A stretch of 64,000 bases of DNA from positions 183,943 through 247,942 of the forward strand of contig MAAO01000007.1 of assembly GCA_002163155.1 (NCBI GenBank), read 5' to 3'. The position numbers were made by a program, and so were the translations under genes. The stretch's first letter is position 1, and the number at the start of each line of letters is the position of its first letter. Below, piece after piece: positions 8,376-16,968 of the stretch. This DNA comes from Halobacteriovorax marinus (GTDB lineage Bacteria; Bdellovibrionota; Bacteriovoracia; Bacteriovoracales; Bacteriovoracaceae). A model generated the notes under the pieces. It made no database searches and was not told where the DNA came from. It saw nothing but the letters and a program-made list of their open reading frames with translations.

Positions 8376-9236
8376 ATGGATATTTTAATTTTAGGCGGCA
8401 ATCAATTCTTTGGTAAGAAATTAACTAAAATCTTGATTGATGAAGGTCACAAGGTGACACTTCTTAATCGTGGAAATGTTGATGATGGTTTTGGTGATCA
8501 AATCAGTCGCATTAAATGTGATCGTAATGACAAAGAACTGCTCATAAGAACTCTTGGGAGTAAGGTGTGGGATATAGTCTATGATCAAATTTGTTTTGAT
8601 TACGATACAGCGAAAGACGCCTGTGAAGTTTTTGAGGGCAAAGCGAAAAAGTTCATTTTTACATCTTCCAATGCTGTCTATCAGGCGGGAGAGAATCTAG
8701 TGGAGAGTGACTTTCGTCCAGAAGATCATACCTTTGAAAAAAAGGAAACTATGATGAGTGACTACGGAGAGGCTAAACGCCAGGCCGAGGCTGCCTTTCA
8801 TATGTATGCAAAGTTTCCTGTTACTTATGTTCGTTTTCCAGTTGTGGTTGGAAATGATGACTATACAGGTCGTTTTCAGTTTCATGTAGAGAGTATAAAG
8901 AATAAAGTACCTATTTATTTTCCAAATATAAATGTAGAGTCCTCTTTTATCACATCTGATTTTGCGGCCAAGACTTTAGCGGCGCTAGGGAAGAGTAGTT
9001 TTTCTGGACCCATAAACGCAGCAAGCCCAAGTCCCATTACCATGCAAAAATTTATTTCTATTATTGAAGAAGCGGTTGGAGAGAAGTTACGACCGGCCAA
9101 TGCACCAACTCCCGAGTGCCATTCTCCTTATGGTAGAAAAGACAATTGGTTCTTGGATTGTAGTAAGTTAAAAGAGCTTGGTTTGGTGGCCTCTGAGATT
9201 AGTGAATGGTTGCCGCTGTTGTTGAAGTCCAGTTAG
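8376..9236 (+). CDS. NAD-dependent epimerase/dehydratase-like protein
   Basis: This cytoplasmic protein of 286 residues begins MDILILGGNQFFGKKL, a Rossmann GGxxFxG nucleotide-binding loop. FTSSNAVYQ, YGEAKRQAE (the Tyr-x-x-x-Lys pair, here YGEAK) and YVRFPVVVGNDDY follow. The pattern fits extended short-chain dehydrogenases that act on sugar nucleotides or similar substrates, close to the mRNA-binding/isoflavone-reductase-like branch. The substrate is unknown. ATG 8376 has AGGTGAG at good spacing, so it is preferred over the GTG at 8367. Confidence 0.8.
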   Translation: MDILILGGNQFFGKKLTKILIDEGHKVTLLNRGNVDDGFGDQISRIKCDRNDKELLIRTLGSKVWDIVYDQICFDYDTAKDACEVFEGKAKKFIFTSSNAVYQAGENLVESDFRPEDHTFEKKETMMSDYGEAKRQAEAAFHMYAKFPVTYVRFPVVVGNDDYTGRFQFHVESIKNKVPIYFPNINVESSFITSDFAAKTLAALGKSSFSGPINAASPSPITMQKFISIIEEAVGEKLRPANAPTPECHSPYGRKDNWFLDCSKLKELGLVASEISEWLPLLLKSS

Positions 9237-9384
9237 TTAGTTCTCTCAAAATAATTCAATAATTATTACGGCTCATGAATATCTCTTAAAATCAGTAGCT
9301 TACTAGGCTACAGTTTTCCATTTCTTGCACAATGAACAAACTGCGTTCGGAAGATTCTTCGAACTGGTTAGGTCTACGAATGTT

Positions 9385-9410
9385 TAAAGTTATAGTATTG
9401 TATAACTTTA
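9385..9410. promoter_or_regulatory. perfect palindrome, likely toxin-antitoxin operator
   Basis: TAAAGTTATA-6 nt-TATAACTTTA is a perfect 10+10 bp inverted repeat ending 11 bp before the toxin start codon. It contains TATA-rich -10-like sequence. This is the expected place for antitoxin-mediated autorepression. Confidence 0.7.
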
Positions 9411-9421
9411 GGGTGCATGTT

Positions 9422-9739
9422 ATGGTTAGCAATATTAAGATTATCAAATCTAGTAAATTTCATAAGTGGTATAAGAAGATAGATTTGACTCAAAAAATAC
9501 AGGCAGACGTTAGAATTACGAGGATTTTAGTAGACTCTCATTTTGGCGTTTTTAAAAAAATAGATGATATCTATGAACTGAAATTTAAAACAGGTCTAAG
9601 AGTTTATTATTCATTTGATGGCCTTCAGCTAATTCTCCTGCTAAATGGTGGTCGTAAAAATACTAAGCGAGACCAAAATAATGATATTGAACAAGCAAAA
9701 GTAATTTATGAGGAGTACTTAAATGGCAAATCGATTTAG
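9422..9739 (+). CDS. RelE/HigB-type toxin of a type II toxin-antitoxin module
   Basis: This 105-residue basic protein has the layout of the addiction-module killer family related to phage Gp49/HigB: the YELKFKTGLRVYYSF strands, then LILLLNGGRKNTKRDQNNDIEQAK. That matches the family pattern ELR-x-GxRVYY...LLxGGxKxxQxxDIxxAk. Relatives cleave mRNA on the ribosome. I start at ATG 9422 rather than 9332, because the palindromic operator and promoter lie between. It overlaps the antitoxin gene by 17 bp. The toxin-first order is typical of HigBA. Confidence 0.85.
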   Translation: MVSNIKIIKSSKFHKWYKKIDLTQKIQADVRITRILVDSHFGVFKKIDDIYELKFKTGLRVYYSFDGLQLILLLNGGRKNTKRDQNNDIEQAKVIYEEYLNGKSI

Positions 9740-10022
9740 TGACTGGCAAGAAGATCTAAGTTCAGATTTAGTAAAAAGTAAGAAGAGAAGAAAGCTCTTC
9801 TTTGAAGCTATGCAAGAAGAGTATGACAATGATCTGGATGTGCTACGGGCAGTGGTTAAAGTTATAGGACTTAAAGAGTATTCAAAACTTTGTGGGCTTC
9901 CTTCTTCCAATATAAGTAATTATCTAAAGAAAGGAAAAGACCTCAAGGTCTCAACAATAAGTAAATTGATCTCTCCTTTTGGTATTAAAGTTGTAAATAT
10001 ATCTCTTGATTTAGTGGCGTAA
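9723..10022 (+). CDS. HigA-like XRE antitoxin
   Basis: This 99-residue protein has a C-terminal helix-turn-helix (LKEYSKLCGLPSSNISNYL) followed by STISKLISPFGIKV. That is the design of addiction-module antidote proteins, in which the same domain binds the operator and the toxin. The overlap with the toxin gene gives coupled translation. The palindrome at 9385-9410 is the likely binding site. Confidence 0.85.
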   Translation: MANRFSDWQEDLSSDLVKSKKRRKLFFEAMQEEYDNDLDVLRAVVKVIGLKEYSKLCGLPSSNISNYLKKGKDLKVSTISKLISPFGIKVVNISLDLVA

Positions 10023-10097
10023 GAAACTTAATTGACTTAGATTTTTATTCCAAATAGACTAAATGAAGTTACTTTAATTATTTCTTGGAGAAAAGTT

Positions 10098-10409
10098 ATG
10101 CCAAATTTCATGATCGCCTATCACGGCGGAGATAGACCTAGTTCAAAAGAAGAAGGCATGGCCCATATGGGGAAGTGGAAAGCTTGGGTAGAGAGTTTAG
10201 GTGAAAATATTGTTAATGCTGGAACTCCACTTATGCATTCTAAACTTGTCACCGCAGGGGATGTGCAAGATGATACGAACTCAAGTGCCATGAATGGTTT
10301 TGCTGTGATTAAAGCGGATAGTATTGAAGCTGCTGTAGAAATTGCTAAGTCTGATCCGTTTTTAGAAATTAATGGAACTCTTCGTGTTTCTCAATTGATG
10401 GAGATGTAG
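10098..10409 (+). CDS. YCII-related (DGPF-type) domain protein
   Basis: This 103-residue protein starts with MIAYHGGDRPSS, has a GKWKAWVESLG helix and ends FLEINGTLRVSQLMEM. It matches the small alpha-beta-barrel YCII-like/DGPF family seen in many bacteria, whose biochemical role is mostly unknown. An ATTTCTTGGAG ribosome-binding region precedes ATG. The next gene starts 1 bp after its stop, so the two form an operon. Confidence 0.75.
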   Translation: MPNFMIAYHGGDRPSSKEEGMAHMGKWKAWVESLGENIVNAGTPLMHSKLVTAGDVQDDTNSSAMNGFAVIKADSIEAAVEIAKSDPFLEINGTLRVSQLMEM

Positions 10410-10410
10410 A

Positions 10411-10980
10411 ATGAAAAAGTTCTTAGCTACAGTAATTGTAGGAGCCGTGGTCGCTCAAATCTGGGGAATGCTCTCGTGGATGGTTTTGCCTTGGCATAAC
10501 GTAGACATGAAGAAATTTAATAACGCTGAAGCTGTCTCTCAGGCTATAAAATCTGAGCAAGTTGGTTCAGGAATATATATGATTCCTAATTGGGATCCTA
10601 AAGTTCATGAAGATGAAAATCTCATGAAGGAGTGGGACCGTAAAGCTGCAGCTGGCCCCTTTGTTTTCATGAGTGTTCGCGCACAAGGAATTACTCCCGG
10701 AATGGGACCTATGATGGGCATAGGTTTTCTTTTAAATATTATTATAGCGGCCATTCTCTTTTGGCTTGTGAATCAAACAAAAATCGAAAGTTGTAAGAAA
10801 CGAGCATTCTTTATTTCTATTGCTGGTGGTGTGGGTGGTCTCTATCCCATAATCTCAAATTGGAATTGGTGGTACTTTCCCGCAGTATATACGGTTTCGG
10901 GAGCTGCTGATCTCTTCATCACTTGGCTACTGGCCGGTTTTGCTATGGTTTTTATGATGAACAAGCTGACAGAAAAATAA
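10411..10980 (+). CDS. inner-membrane protein of unknown function
   Basis: This 189-residue protein has an N-terminal hydrophobic anchor (residues 5-25). A ~70-residue soluble loop with methionine-rich ends follows, then three or four membrane segments from about residue 100 (GIGFLLNIIIAAILFW, FFISIAGGVGGLYPII and the C-terminal FITWLLAGFAMVFMM). I do not recognise the family. It is co-transcribed with the YCII-like gene, whose stop is one base upstream. Confidence 0.6.
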   Translation: MKKFLATVIVGAVVAQIWGMLSWMVLPWHNVDMKKFNNAEAVSQAIKSEQVGSGIYMIPNWDPKVHEDENLMKEWDRKAAAGPFVFMSVRAQGITPGMGPMMGIGFLLNIIIAAILFWLVNQTKIESCKKRAFFISIAGGVGGLYPIISNWNWWYFPAVYTVSGAADLFITWLLAGFAMVFMMNKLTEK

Positions 10981-10989
10981 AAAAATATC

Positions 10990-11016
10990 GAGTAGCTAGT
11001 GTCTTGCTAGCTACTC
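10990..11016. terminator. strong hairpin, candidate terminator
   Basis: GAGTAGCTAG-7 nt-CTAGCTACTC forms a perfect 10 bp stem 9 bp after the membrane-protein stop. No U-tract follows on the + strand. The A-run lies on its 5' side, which would act as a U-tract only for minus-strand transcripts. Confidence 0.45.
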
Positions 11017-11166
11017 AATCAAACTATTCTTGAGTACTTCTATTTTAAATTTTTTAATAAATCCTAAAGTTAAGTTACATACCTTTAGCAGTTGAAGTTG
11101 CTGGTCGAAAGACACATATGGAAATTATTCAATTCCAGATATTTTGAACTAAAGAATAGGATGTGT

Positions 11167-11532
11167 ATGGCAAAGATACTGATAATAGATGACTCAAGTT
11201 TTCAACGAAATAATATCTGCAAAGTTGTAGACTCTCTGGGCCATGTTACGACACAAGCAAAAGATGGTGCTCAGGGAATGGATATTCTAGAGAGTGAAAA
11301 TTTTGACTATATCTTCTGCGACTTACACATGCCTGTTCTTGATGGATTTAGTTTCTTACAATCCATAAGGGATAAGGCGATAAACATTCCTGTTATTGTT
11401 TTAACTGCAGATAAACAACTTACAACCTATGAAAAAGTAATTGAATTAGGAGCTATTGGCGTTATCAATAAGCCACCAAAAAAAGAGGATATAATAGATA
11501 TTATCAATAGTTGTTCGAGACAGGAGAGCTAA
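11167..11532 (+). CDS. single-domain response regulator (CheY-like)
   Basis: This 121-residue receiver domain stands alone. It has the acidic pocket LIIDDSS, a phospho-acceptor Asp in FCDLHMPVLDG, the switch Thr in VLTADK and the Lys in INKPPKK. No output domain is present, so it should work by protein contact. AGGA is spaced 5 nt before ATG 11167, so the 25-codon upstream extension is unlikely. It is the first gene of a three-gene operon with a CheC-like protein and a hybrid kinase. Confidence 0.85.
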   Translation: MAKILIIDDSSFQRNNICKVVDSLGHVTTQAKDGAQGMDILESENFDYIFCDLHMPVLDGFSFLQSIRDKAINIPVIVLTADKQLTTYEKVIELGAIGVINKPPKKEDIIDIINSCSRQES

Positions 11533-12128
11533 TGAAAATAGTAGAAAATCATCTTGATGTTATTAATGAACTTATGAATATTGGTATTGGTGATGCAGCA
11601 AGTATGTTAAATGAGATGGTAAATTGTCATGTGACTCTTATGACACCCAAAACAAACGTAGTCTCTAGAGAAGTACTAAAAGACAGTTTAGGAGAGAGTT
11701 TGAGTCATGAGTTATCGATGGTTGAGATGAGATTTTCTGGAAGTATGAACGGTGTTGCAAACTTACTCTTTCCCTTGGAGAGCGGAAAAAAATTAACAAA
11801 TATTCTCTCTGATGAATTTGAAGATGAAGATTACAATTCGCTAAAAGCTGGAACCTTAACTGAAGTAGGGAATATAATATTAAATAGCGTTCTCGCATCT
11901 TTTAGTAATCAAATGAATTTAAGTTTAGAGTATAGTATCCCCATGTTTAGAGATCTAGATCTAGATCAATATGCTGCGCAGGAACTATTCGAACCAGAAA
12001 AAGGGAGCGAAATATTTCTCTGTGAAGTTAATTTCTCCGCTGAAGATATAGATATTGATGGACAAGTGATTATAGTCTTCGATGTTCTTTCTCTTGAGAA
12101 GATGTTTCAAAATCTAGGTGTTTCTTAA
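11532..12128 (+). CDS. CheC-like chemotaxis phosphatase-family protein
   Basis: This 198-residue protein has two CheC/CheX-type helices. The first (DVINELMNIGIGDAA) keeps the phosphatase signature D-x3-E-x2-N with a proline about 23 residues later. The second (TEVGNIILNS) keeps E-x2-N but has Gly where Asp/Ser is usual, so only one active site may work. CheC proteins dephosphorylate CheY~P. The adjacent upstream CheY-like protein is the likely substrate. The start overlaps the preceding stop (TAATG), with AGGAGA upstream. Confidence 0.8.
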   Translation: MKIVENHLDVINELMNIGIGDAASMLNEMVNCHVTLMTPKTNVVSREVLKDSLGESLSHELSMVEMRFSGSMNGVANLLFPLESGKKLTNILSDEFEDEDYNSLKAGTLTEVGNIILNSVLASFSNQMNLSLEYSIPMFRDLDLDQYAAQELFEPEKGSEIFLCEVNFSAEDIDIDGQVIIVFDVLSLEKMFQNLGVS

Positions 12129-12129
12129 A

Positions 12130-13701
12130 ATGAATACATCACATGAAATGAATCATATTGATTATATCTCAGAGGGCATCATTATCATTGATGATATGTT
12201 CAATATTGTATCTACAAATCATGTTTTTAATGTATGGTTTAAAGGTGAAGATCGCGATTTTAAAAATAGGAATCTCTTCGACAGATTTCCGGAACTTAGG
12301 GAGAAGAAGTTCTTAACACGCTTAGAGAAAATCTTTAAATTCAATGCTCCAGTGGTCTTGTCCTCTTTAATACATAAACGTTTTGTTGATATTCATGTGG
12401 GTAGCGAAAGATTGATGATTCAGGAAACGTTAATCAATACAATCAATATTGAAGGAAGAAGACAAGGAATCATTTGTATTAAAGATGTAACTGAGCACTG
12501 TGAAAGTTTAAAAGTCGTCAAGAAAAGATCAGAAGATAATCAAAAATTGGTGACCAAGAAATTAAACTTCCTATCTACAATAAGTCACGATCTGCGAACA
12601 CCTCTTAACGGAATAATAGGTTCCCTAGATCTTTTAAAACATTCTGAGCTTAATAAAGATCAGGGTGAAATAATTGAAACAATAAATACTTGCAGTTACT
12701 ACTTACTCAACCTCATTAATGATTTCTTAGATATTTCTAAGATCGAATCTAATAAATTTAAAATTGAGAAACATAATGTTAATGTTGAGAGATTTGTTTG
12801 TGAGATTAAGGAAATGTTTAACCCTGAATTTGAACGAAAGAAAATAAAGTTTGTTATTCATAATATGACAAATTTAGATCTTACAATCTTTGCTGATGAT
12901 ATGCGCTTAAAGCAAGTCCTCGTAAACTTAATTAGCAATAGTTTGAAATTTACCTCAAGGGGCAAGGTGATACTCACTATTGAAATAGAGAATGGAGAGT
13001 TACTATTCTCAGTAAAGGATACCGGTCAAGGAATTCCTGAAAAGGATCAGGCAGGAATATTCGATACCTTCTCACAGGTAAATCGTATGCATAGAGGTTC
13101 AAGTGAAGGGTCTGGACTTGGGCTATCAATAGTCAAATCTATTATTGAAATGATGTCTGGAACTATTAATTTGGAAAGTAAATTTGGTGTTGGAACTCAT
13201 ATTCGATTTGTAATTCCCGTCGAAGAAGTTACACCTGATACAAAGATGGACTCCCAACATGATTCATCTAATCGTACTCTTCCTGAGCATGTATCTAATT
13301 TACGAGTCCTAGTCGCCGAGGACAATATTATAAATAAAAAAATTCTTAAAAAGTTTTTGGAGAAGTTGAAAATTCATACTGTTCTTGTTGATAATGGAAA
13401 AGAGGCGCTGGATAAATTTAAAGAAGAAGAATTTGATATTGTTTTCTTAGATTATCAAATGCCTGTTATGAATGGAGTTGAGGCCGCAACTCAAATGATT
13501 AAGTTGAAACCTCATAATTGTCCTGTACTAGTTGCTGTCTCTGCTAACGCCCTAACTGAAGACCGCCACTTATTTCAAAAAACTGGTTTTGATCATATTT
13601 TAAGTAAACCCTATACCTTCGATGAGTTTTCTACATTGGTTAACAAAATTATAGAACTTTCCATTGGAAAAAGTGTTCAACCTATTCTCGAAAAACTGTA
13701 A
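12130..13701 (+). CDS. hybrid histidine kinase (PAS-HisKA-HATPase-REC), soluble
   Basis: This protein of about 523 residues has no membrane segments. The N-terminal ~125 residues look like a PAS sensor (EGIIIIDDMFNIVSTN). The dimerisation helix has SHDLRTPLNG with the phospho-His near residue 153. The ATPase domain shows NLISNSLKFTS, DTGQGIP and GSGLGLSI. A C-terminal receiver has VLVAEDN and FLDYQMPVMNG with Asp near 440. It starts one base after the CheC-like gene's stop. The operon therefore links a phosphorelay kinase to a CheY-like carrier and its phosphatase. Confidence 0.85.
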   Translation: MNTSHEMNHIDYISEGIIIIDDMFNIVSTNHVFNVWFKGEDRDFKNRNLFDRFPELREKKFLTRLEKIFKFNAPVVLSSLIHKRFVDIHVGSERLMIQETLINTINIEGRRQGIICIKDVTEHCESLKVVKKRSEDNQKLVTKKLNFLSTISHDLRTPLNGIIGSLDLLKHSELNKDQGEIIETINTCSYYLLNLINDFLDISKIESNKFKIEKHNVNVERFVCEIKEMFNPEFERKKIKFVIHNMTNLDLTIFADDMRLKQVLVNLISNSLKFTSRGKVILTIEIENGELLFSVKDTGQGIPEKDQAGIFDTFSQVNRMHRGSSEGSGLGLSIVKSIIEMMSGTINLESKFGVGTHIRFVIPVEEVTPDTKMDSQHDSSNRTLPEHVSNLRVLVAEDNIINKKILKKFLEKLKIHTVLVDNGKEALDKFKEEEFDIVFLDYQMPVMNGVEAATQMIKLKPHNCPVLVAVSANALTEDRHLFQKTGFDHILSKPYTFDEFSTLVNKIIELSIGKSVQPILEKL

Positions 13702-13708
13702 TTCATTT

Positions 13709-13915
13709 TCAAAATTTTGCTAACTTCATTAACCCTGGCATCACCCAGTAGGTCATCAAAAGTACTATTATAACGGTACTCAAAGTAATCAGATTAAATC
13801 CCTTAAGACCGAGTAACTTCTCCACAAGGGGAGGTATGAAGAGAACTAAAGGCCATAACCCCACAAAGGTTATGACCGACATTTTTAATTTACTCTGTGG
13901 AGTTATTGTTTTCAT
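13709..13915 (-). CDS. small two-helix membrane protein
   Basis: This 68-residue protein has two clear membrane segments (VITFVGLWPLVLFIPPLV and LITLSTVIIVLLMTYWVM). It begins 1 bp after the stop of the isochorismatase-like gene upstream, so it is the last gene of a minus-strand operon with that gene and pirin. Its function is unknown. Similar short membrane tails are found fused to monooxygenase-like domains, but nothing here proves a link. Confidence 0.6.
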   Translation of the reverse strand: MKTITPQSKLKMSVITFVGLWPLVLFIPPLVEKLLGLKGFNLITLSTVIIVLLMTYWVMPGLMKLAKF

Positions 13916-13916
13916 T

Positions 13917-14546
13917 TTATCCCTTTTGTTGTGCCATGAAACTTTGCACTACCCATTTGTAGGAAGTGTGTTTGGCTAAAATCTGTCCCAACTCCATCGC
14001 CTTTTCACTTCTCCAATCTTTCATGATCTCAGCTAGTACACTCGCCCAAGACGAAATCTTAACGCCTGCTTGATTCATCCTGTGAATACTGGCTTCCTGC
14101 ACTGTCTTATTCCATGTTCCACTGGCATCAATAACTGCGTAGACATCAAAACCTGCTTCAACTGCAGCAATGGCGGGAAACATGAGACATACGTCAGTGA
14201 CAATTCCTGCCATGATGATTTTCTTCTTTCCTGTGGCCTTAATCGCTTTTACAAACTCTTCGCTATCCCAAGCATTGACTTCTCCTGCTCTTGGCACGTA
14301 ATTCGCTTCTGGCAGTGCTTCAAATATTTCCGGCATGACAGGTCCATTGGGTCCCTCAGGCATACTAGCGGTGATTATACTTGGTATGTGCATCGTTGTG
14401 GCAAGTTCACACAGACCTTGGATATTGGCTTGAATGCTTGCTTGATCAAAGTCTCTAACTCCCACCATTAAACCTGTTTGGTGGTCAATCATTGCTAGCA
14501 CGCAATTGTCTTCAGTAAGTGTTTCAAAGAATTTCTTATTCATCAT
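13917..14546 (-). CDS. isochorismatase-like cysteine hydrolase (YcaC type)
   Basis: This 209-residue cytoplasmic protein has the isochorismatase fold. The catalytic Asp is in AMIDHQTGL (about residue 21), ITASMPEGPNGP is typical of YcaC proteins, and the nucleophile Cys120 sits in GIVTDVCLMF. The natural substrate of YcaC-type enzymes is unknown. It lies between the pirin gene (17 bp upstream) and a small membrane-protein gene, forming a three-gene operon divergent from a LysR regulator. Confidence 0.85.
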   Translation of the reverse strand: MMNKKFFETLTEDNCVLAMIDHQTGLMVGVRDFDQASIQANIQGLCELATTMHIPSIITASMPEGPNGPVMPEIFEALPEANYVPRAGEVNAWDSEEFVKAIKATGKKKIIMAGIVTDVCLMFPAIAAVEAGFDVYAVIDASGTWNKTVQEASIHRMNQAGVKISSWASVLAEIMKDWRSEKAMELGQILAKHTSYKWVVQSFMAQQKG

Positions 14547-14563
14547 TTTTCTCCTAATTATAT

Positions 14564-15364
14564 TTAGATAAGTTTAATTTGTAGAGCTGCAATATTTCTC
14601 TTTGCCTTCTCTAGTGAGTCTTGATTTGTATGTATTTGTCCTCTCGACTTTATTAGAGGATGGGGACTTGGTGCCGTGGCCGCTACAATGAATTGTGAAT
14701 CTGCTAAGGCCAAAACTTTTAGGGTTGCATCACTCTCTTCTAGAATAGCAAACTCTTGATTTCCAATTTTACTCTGTGCAATTTCTAATTCTCCAACTCT
14801 TGGAAAAACTATCGTACGAGTTTGGTCACTTGGAATTTCAACTTCCATCTCTTCTCCCGCCTTCAGTGTTATATCCAAGTAAGTGACTTCAACCGGTAGA
14901 TTGATAGGGGCCTTTACTCCACGGTAAGATCCGGTGACGACTTTTATTCTTTCATCAATCACAGGTAAATCTCTTGCAGCTAGATCTATATAGCTAGCGG
15001 GTTCGTCTTCTACTCCTGGAGGAAGTTGTACCCATAGTTGATGAGCATCGACTCTTCCAGCAATAGACTCATAGAACTCTTTATGCCAAATTCCATTTCC
15101 AGCTTGCATCCACTGCATGCCACCTTTCTCTATAACGCCACCTTCGCTAGTAGTGTCTTGATGATGTAATTCAGCTCCGTAGATATAAGTTAAAGTGGCG
15201 ACACCTGAATGGGGGTGCCAGCTAAATCCCCATGTGGAATCTGTTTTAGCGTGAACCGCATCAAAGAGGACAAAGGGTGCAAGCTTGTGAGCGAGCTCTC
15301 CATTTATGTAGGCCGATATATCGCCTTCGTTATTAGTTTTAATGATTTCGTTTATTTTTCTCAT
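14564..15364 (-). CDS. pirin-family protein
   Basis: This 266-residue bicupin keeps the full pirin metal set: H50 and H52 in HPHSGVATLTY, then H94 and E96 in GGMQWMQAGNGIWHKEF. Bacterial pirins bind iron; some have quercetinase activity. It is the first gene of the operon pirin-isochorismatase-membrane protein, with TAAAGGAG as ribosome-binding site. The divergent LysR regulator at 15442 is the likely controller. Confidence 0.88.
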   Translation of the reverse strand: MRKINEIIKTNNEGDISAYINGELAHKLAPFVLFDAVHAKTDSTWGFSWHPHSGVATLTYIYGAELHHQDTTSEGGVIEKGGMQWMQAGNGIWHKEFYESIAGRVDAHQLWVQLPPGVEDEPASYIDLAARDLPVIDERIKVVTGSYRGVKAPINLPVEVTYLDITLKAGEEMEVEIPSDQTRTIVFPRVGELEIAQSKIGNQEFAILEESDATLKVLALADSQFIVAATAPSPHPLIKSRGQIHTNQDSLEKAKRNIAALQIKLI

Positions 15365-15425
15365 AGTGAACTCCTTTAGTTGTCTTTATTATCGGTTAGA
15401 AAGCGTTGCATCGAAACAACACTGG

Positions 15426-15441
15426 TGATAAACTGTTGTGC
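15426..15441 (+). promoter_or_regulatory. extended -10 promoter of LysR gene, probably leaderless
   Basis: TG-A-TAAACT (15426-15434) lies 7 nt before ATG 15442. The start has no Shine-Dalgarno sequence. This is the same geometry as the LysR gene at 41077. Confidence 0.5.
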
Positions 15442-16293
15442 ATGGATGCACAGATTGATTGGAATGATTACAAGGTCTTACTCACTCTCATTAGAGAGCA
15501 GAGCTTAATGGCCACGGCTGAGAAGCTAGATATTCACCACGCCACGGTTCTTAGAAAGATAAAGTCTTTAGAGGAGTCACTAGGCTCGGTGTTATTTAAT
15601 CGCCATAGTAGGGGACATACGCCAACGGAGTCAGCTCTTGCTATCTTGCCCAAACTAGAACAGATGGAGTTGACCGCCTTAGAAATAGAACAAGTACTAG
15701 AGCAGTGCAAAGATTCTATTCAGGGAAAGTTGAAAATAACAACACCTCCAGGAATGACTGGAGCGTTTAGGCCACTCCTGCAGCAGTTTAAAAGTGATCA
15801 TCCTCAGGTGCAAATTGATTTAGTTCTAACCAATAAGAAATTAAAACTCGAGATGAACGAATCTCATATTAGTATTCGTCCCGGAACACCTCCTACGGAG
15901 TTGGATTATATTTCAACTCGTGTGGGAAAAATTCAGTATGGTCTCTTTGCCACTAAAAGTTACCTGAAAGGCAAGAGAGAAAGTGAGTATCAATATATTA
16001 GAACCTCTAATGACTTCTCTCATATTCCAATAATTAGATGGATGTGTAAGAATATTTCTGATGAGAAGATTATTTATACTACTAATTTATTTTCTGATAT
16101 TGCCAGTTCTGTGATTGGTGGTTTCGGTGTTGGTCCCATGCTGGTGCGAGAGGCCTCACAACACAAAGACCTCGTTTTAATAGGGAAGACCTTATCTGCC
16201 TGGGATAATCCTCTCTTTTTGATCTATCATAAGAGTTTGCGCGAGAGTAAGAAGGTGCAGGTCTTTAAGAAATTCTTTGTGAGTAATTTTTAA
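15442..16293 (+). CDS. LysR-family transcriptional regulator
   Basis: This is a protein of about 283 residues with a standard LysR N-terminal winged helix (LMATAEKLDIHHATVLRKIKSLEESLG) and a periplasmic-binding-like effector domain. I start at ATG 15442 (MDAQIDWNDYK), not 15406, because family members begin just before this helix and an extended -10 promoter occupies the gap. It is divergent from the pirin operon, which it probably regulates. The 3' end overlaps the convergent DUF457 gene by 4 bp. Confidence 0.85.
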   Translation: MDAQIDWNDYKVLLTLIREQSLMATAEKLDIHHATVLRKIKSLEESLGSVLFNRHSRGHTPTESALAILPKLEQMELTALEIEQVLEQCKDSIQGKLKITTPPGMTGAFRPLLQQFKSDHPQVQIDLVLTNKKLKLEMNESHISIRPGTPPTELDYISTRVGKIQYGLFATKSYLKGKRESEYQYIRTSNDFSHIPIIRWMCKNISDEKIIYTTNLFSDIASSVIGGFGVGPMLVREASQHKDLVLIGKTLSAWDNPLFLIYHKSLRESKKVQVFKKFFVSNF

Positions 16294-16892
16294 AAGTATA
16301 ATCGCCTGAGTAAACTACTCCCACAAACTAGCGCAAAGAAAATCACAAGAGCAATTTTTTTATTTCTAGAATATTTCGACTTTATTGAATAAGCAATTCC
16401 CGTTAGAGGAAGAACCAACACAAATTCCCAAGCGAGAACGTTGTAGAGACTGTGACTTAGTCCTATGGGGCTCACTGGAATGGGAGTCGTCGGAAAGAAA
16501 TAACGAGTGTGATCAAAGGGCCAAAATAGTGCACAACCTAGTCCGCCGTTAGTTAACATATCTAATAATGCATGACTGGTAATAGCGATGAAAAAGAGTA
16601 CGAGTAACCAGCGTGAGGTTTCTAGACTTTTTCTCTTGTACCACCACTTACAGATAAAATAAGTCACAAGCGAGACAACAAGTGCAAAGCTTAATGAGTG
16701 AGTAAATCCTCTATGACCAAATTGATCACTGTAAGCAATTCCCATGGTGAAGGCCACAACATCAAGATCTGGTAAGATAGAGAGCCAACAGGCCAAGCGG
16801 AGCATGGAGAAACGTTGAGTCTTTGCTAAATGGTTCTCGCCGAGCTTAGCTGCTGCAGTAGTGAAGGCCATGTGGGTTAGGATCGTTGTCAT
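16290..16892 (-). CDS. YdjM-like membrane-bound metal-dependent hydrolase (DUF457)
   Basis: This 200-residue membrane protein carries the DUF457 signature pieces: LTHMAFTTAAAK, LPDLDVVAF, FGHRGFTHS, SHALLDMLTNGG and WPFDHTRYFFP. The conserved His/Asp residues probably bind a metal. Four or five hydrophobic helices separate them. Relatives include the E. coli LexA-regulated YdjM; substrate unknown. I see no obvious LexA box here. Confidence 0.85.
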   Translation of the reverse strand: MTTILTHMAFTTAAAKLGENHLAKTQRFSMLRLACWLSILPDLDVVAFTMGIAYSDQFGHRGFTHSLSFALVVSLVTYFICKWWYKRKSLETSRWLLVLFFIAITSHALLDMLTNGGLGCALFWPFDHTRYFFPTTPIPVSPIGLSHSLYNVLAWEFVLVLPLTGIAYSIKSKYSRNKKIALVIFFALVCGSSLLRRLYF

Positions 16893-16968
16893 TTTTAGAT
16901 GTTAGCATGGGGCGAATAGGGATTCAAAAGAACTCATCAAAAATGGCCATTCAACCGATTAGTTTCAT

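Noticed and set aside
9295..9320. GTAGC/GCTAC hairpin followed by GTTTTCC as a terminator
   Set aside because: Only a 5 bp stem with a short T-run. Too weak to call.
9332..9421. The 30-codon N-terminal extension of the toxin ORF
   Set aside because: It covers the palindromic operator and promoter, and toxin family members begin at the later ATG.
14070..14471. A 133-codon plus-strand ORF inside the isochorismatase-like gene
   Set aside because: It lies wholly antisense to a gene with a complete catalytic motif set and its translation has no coherent domain or ribosome-binding site.
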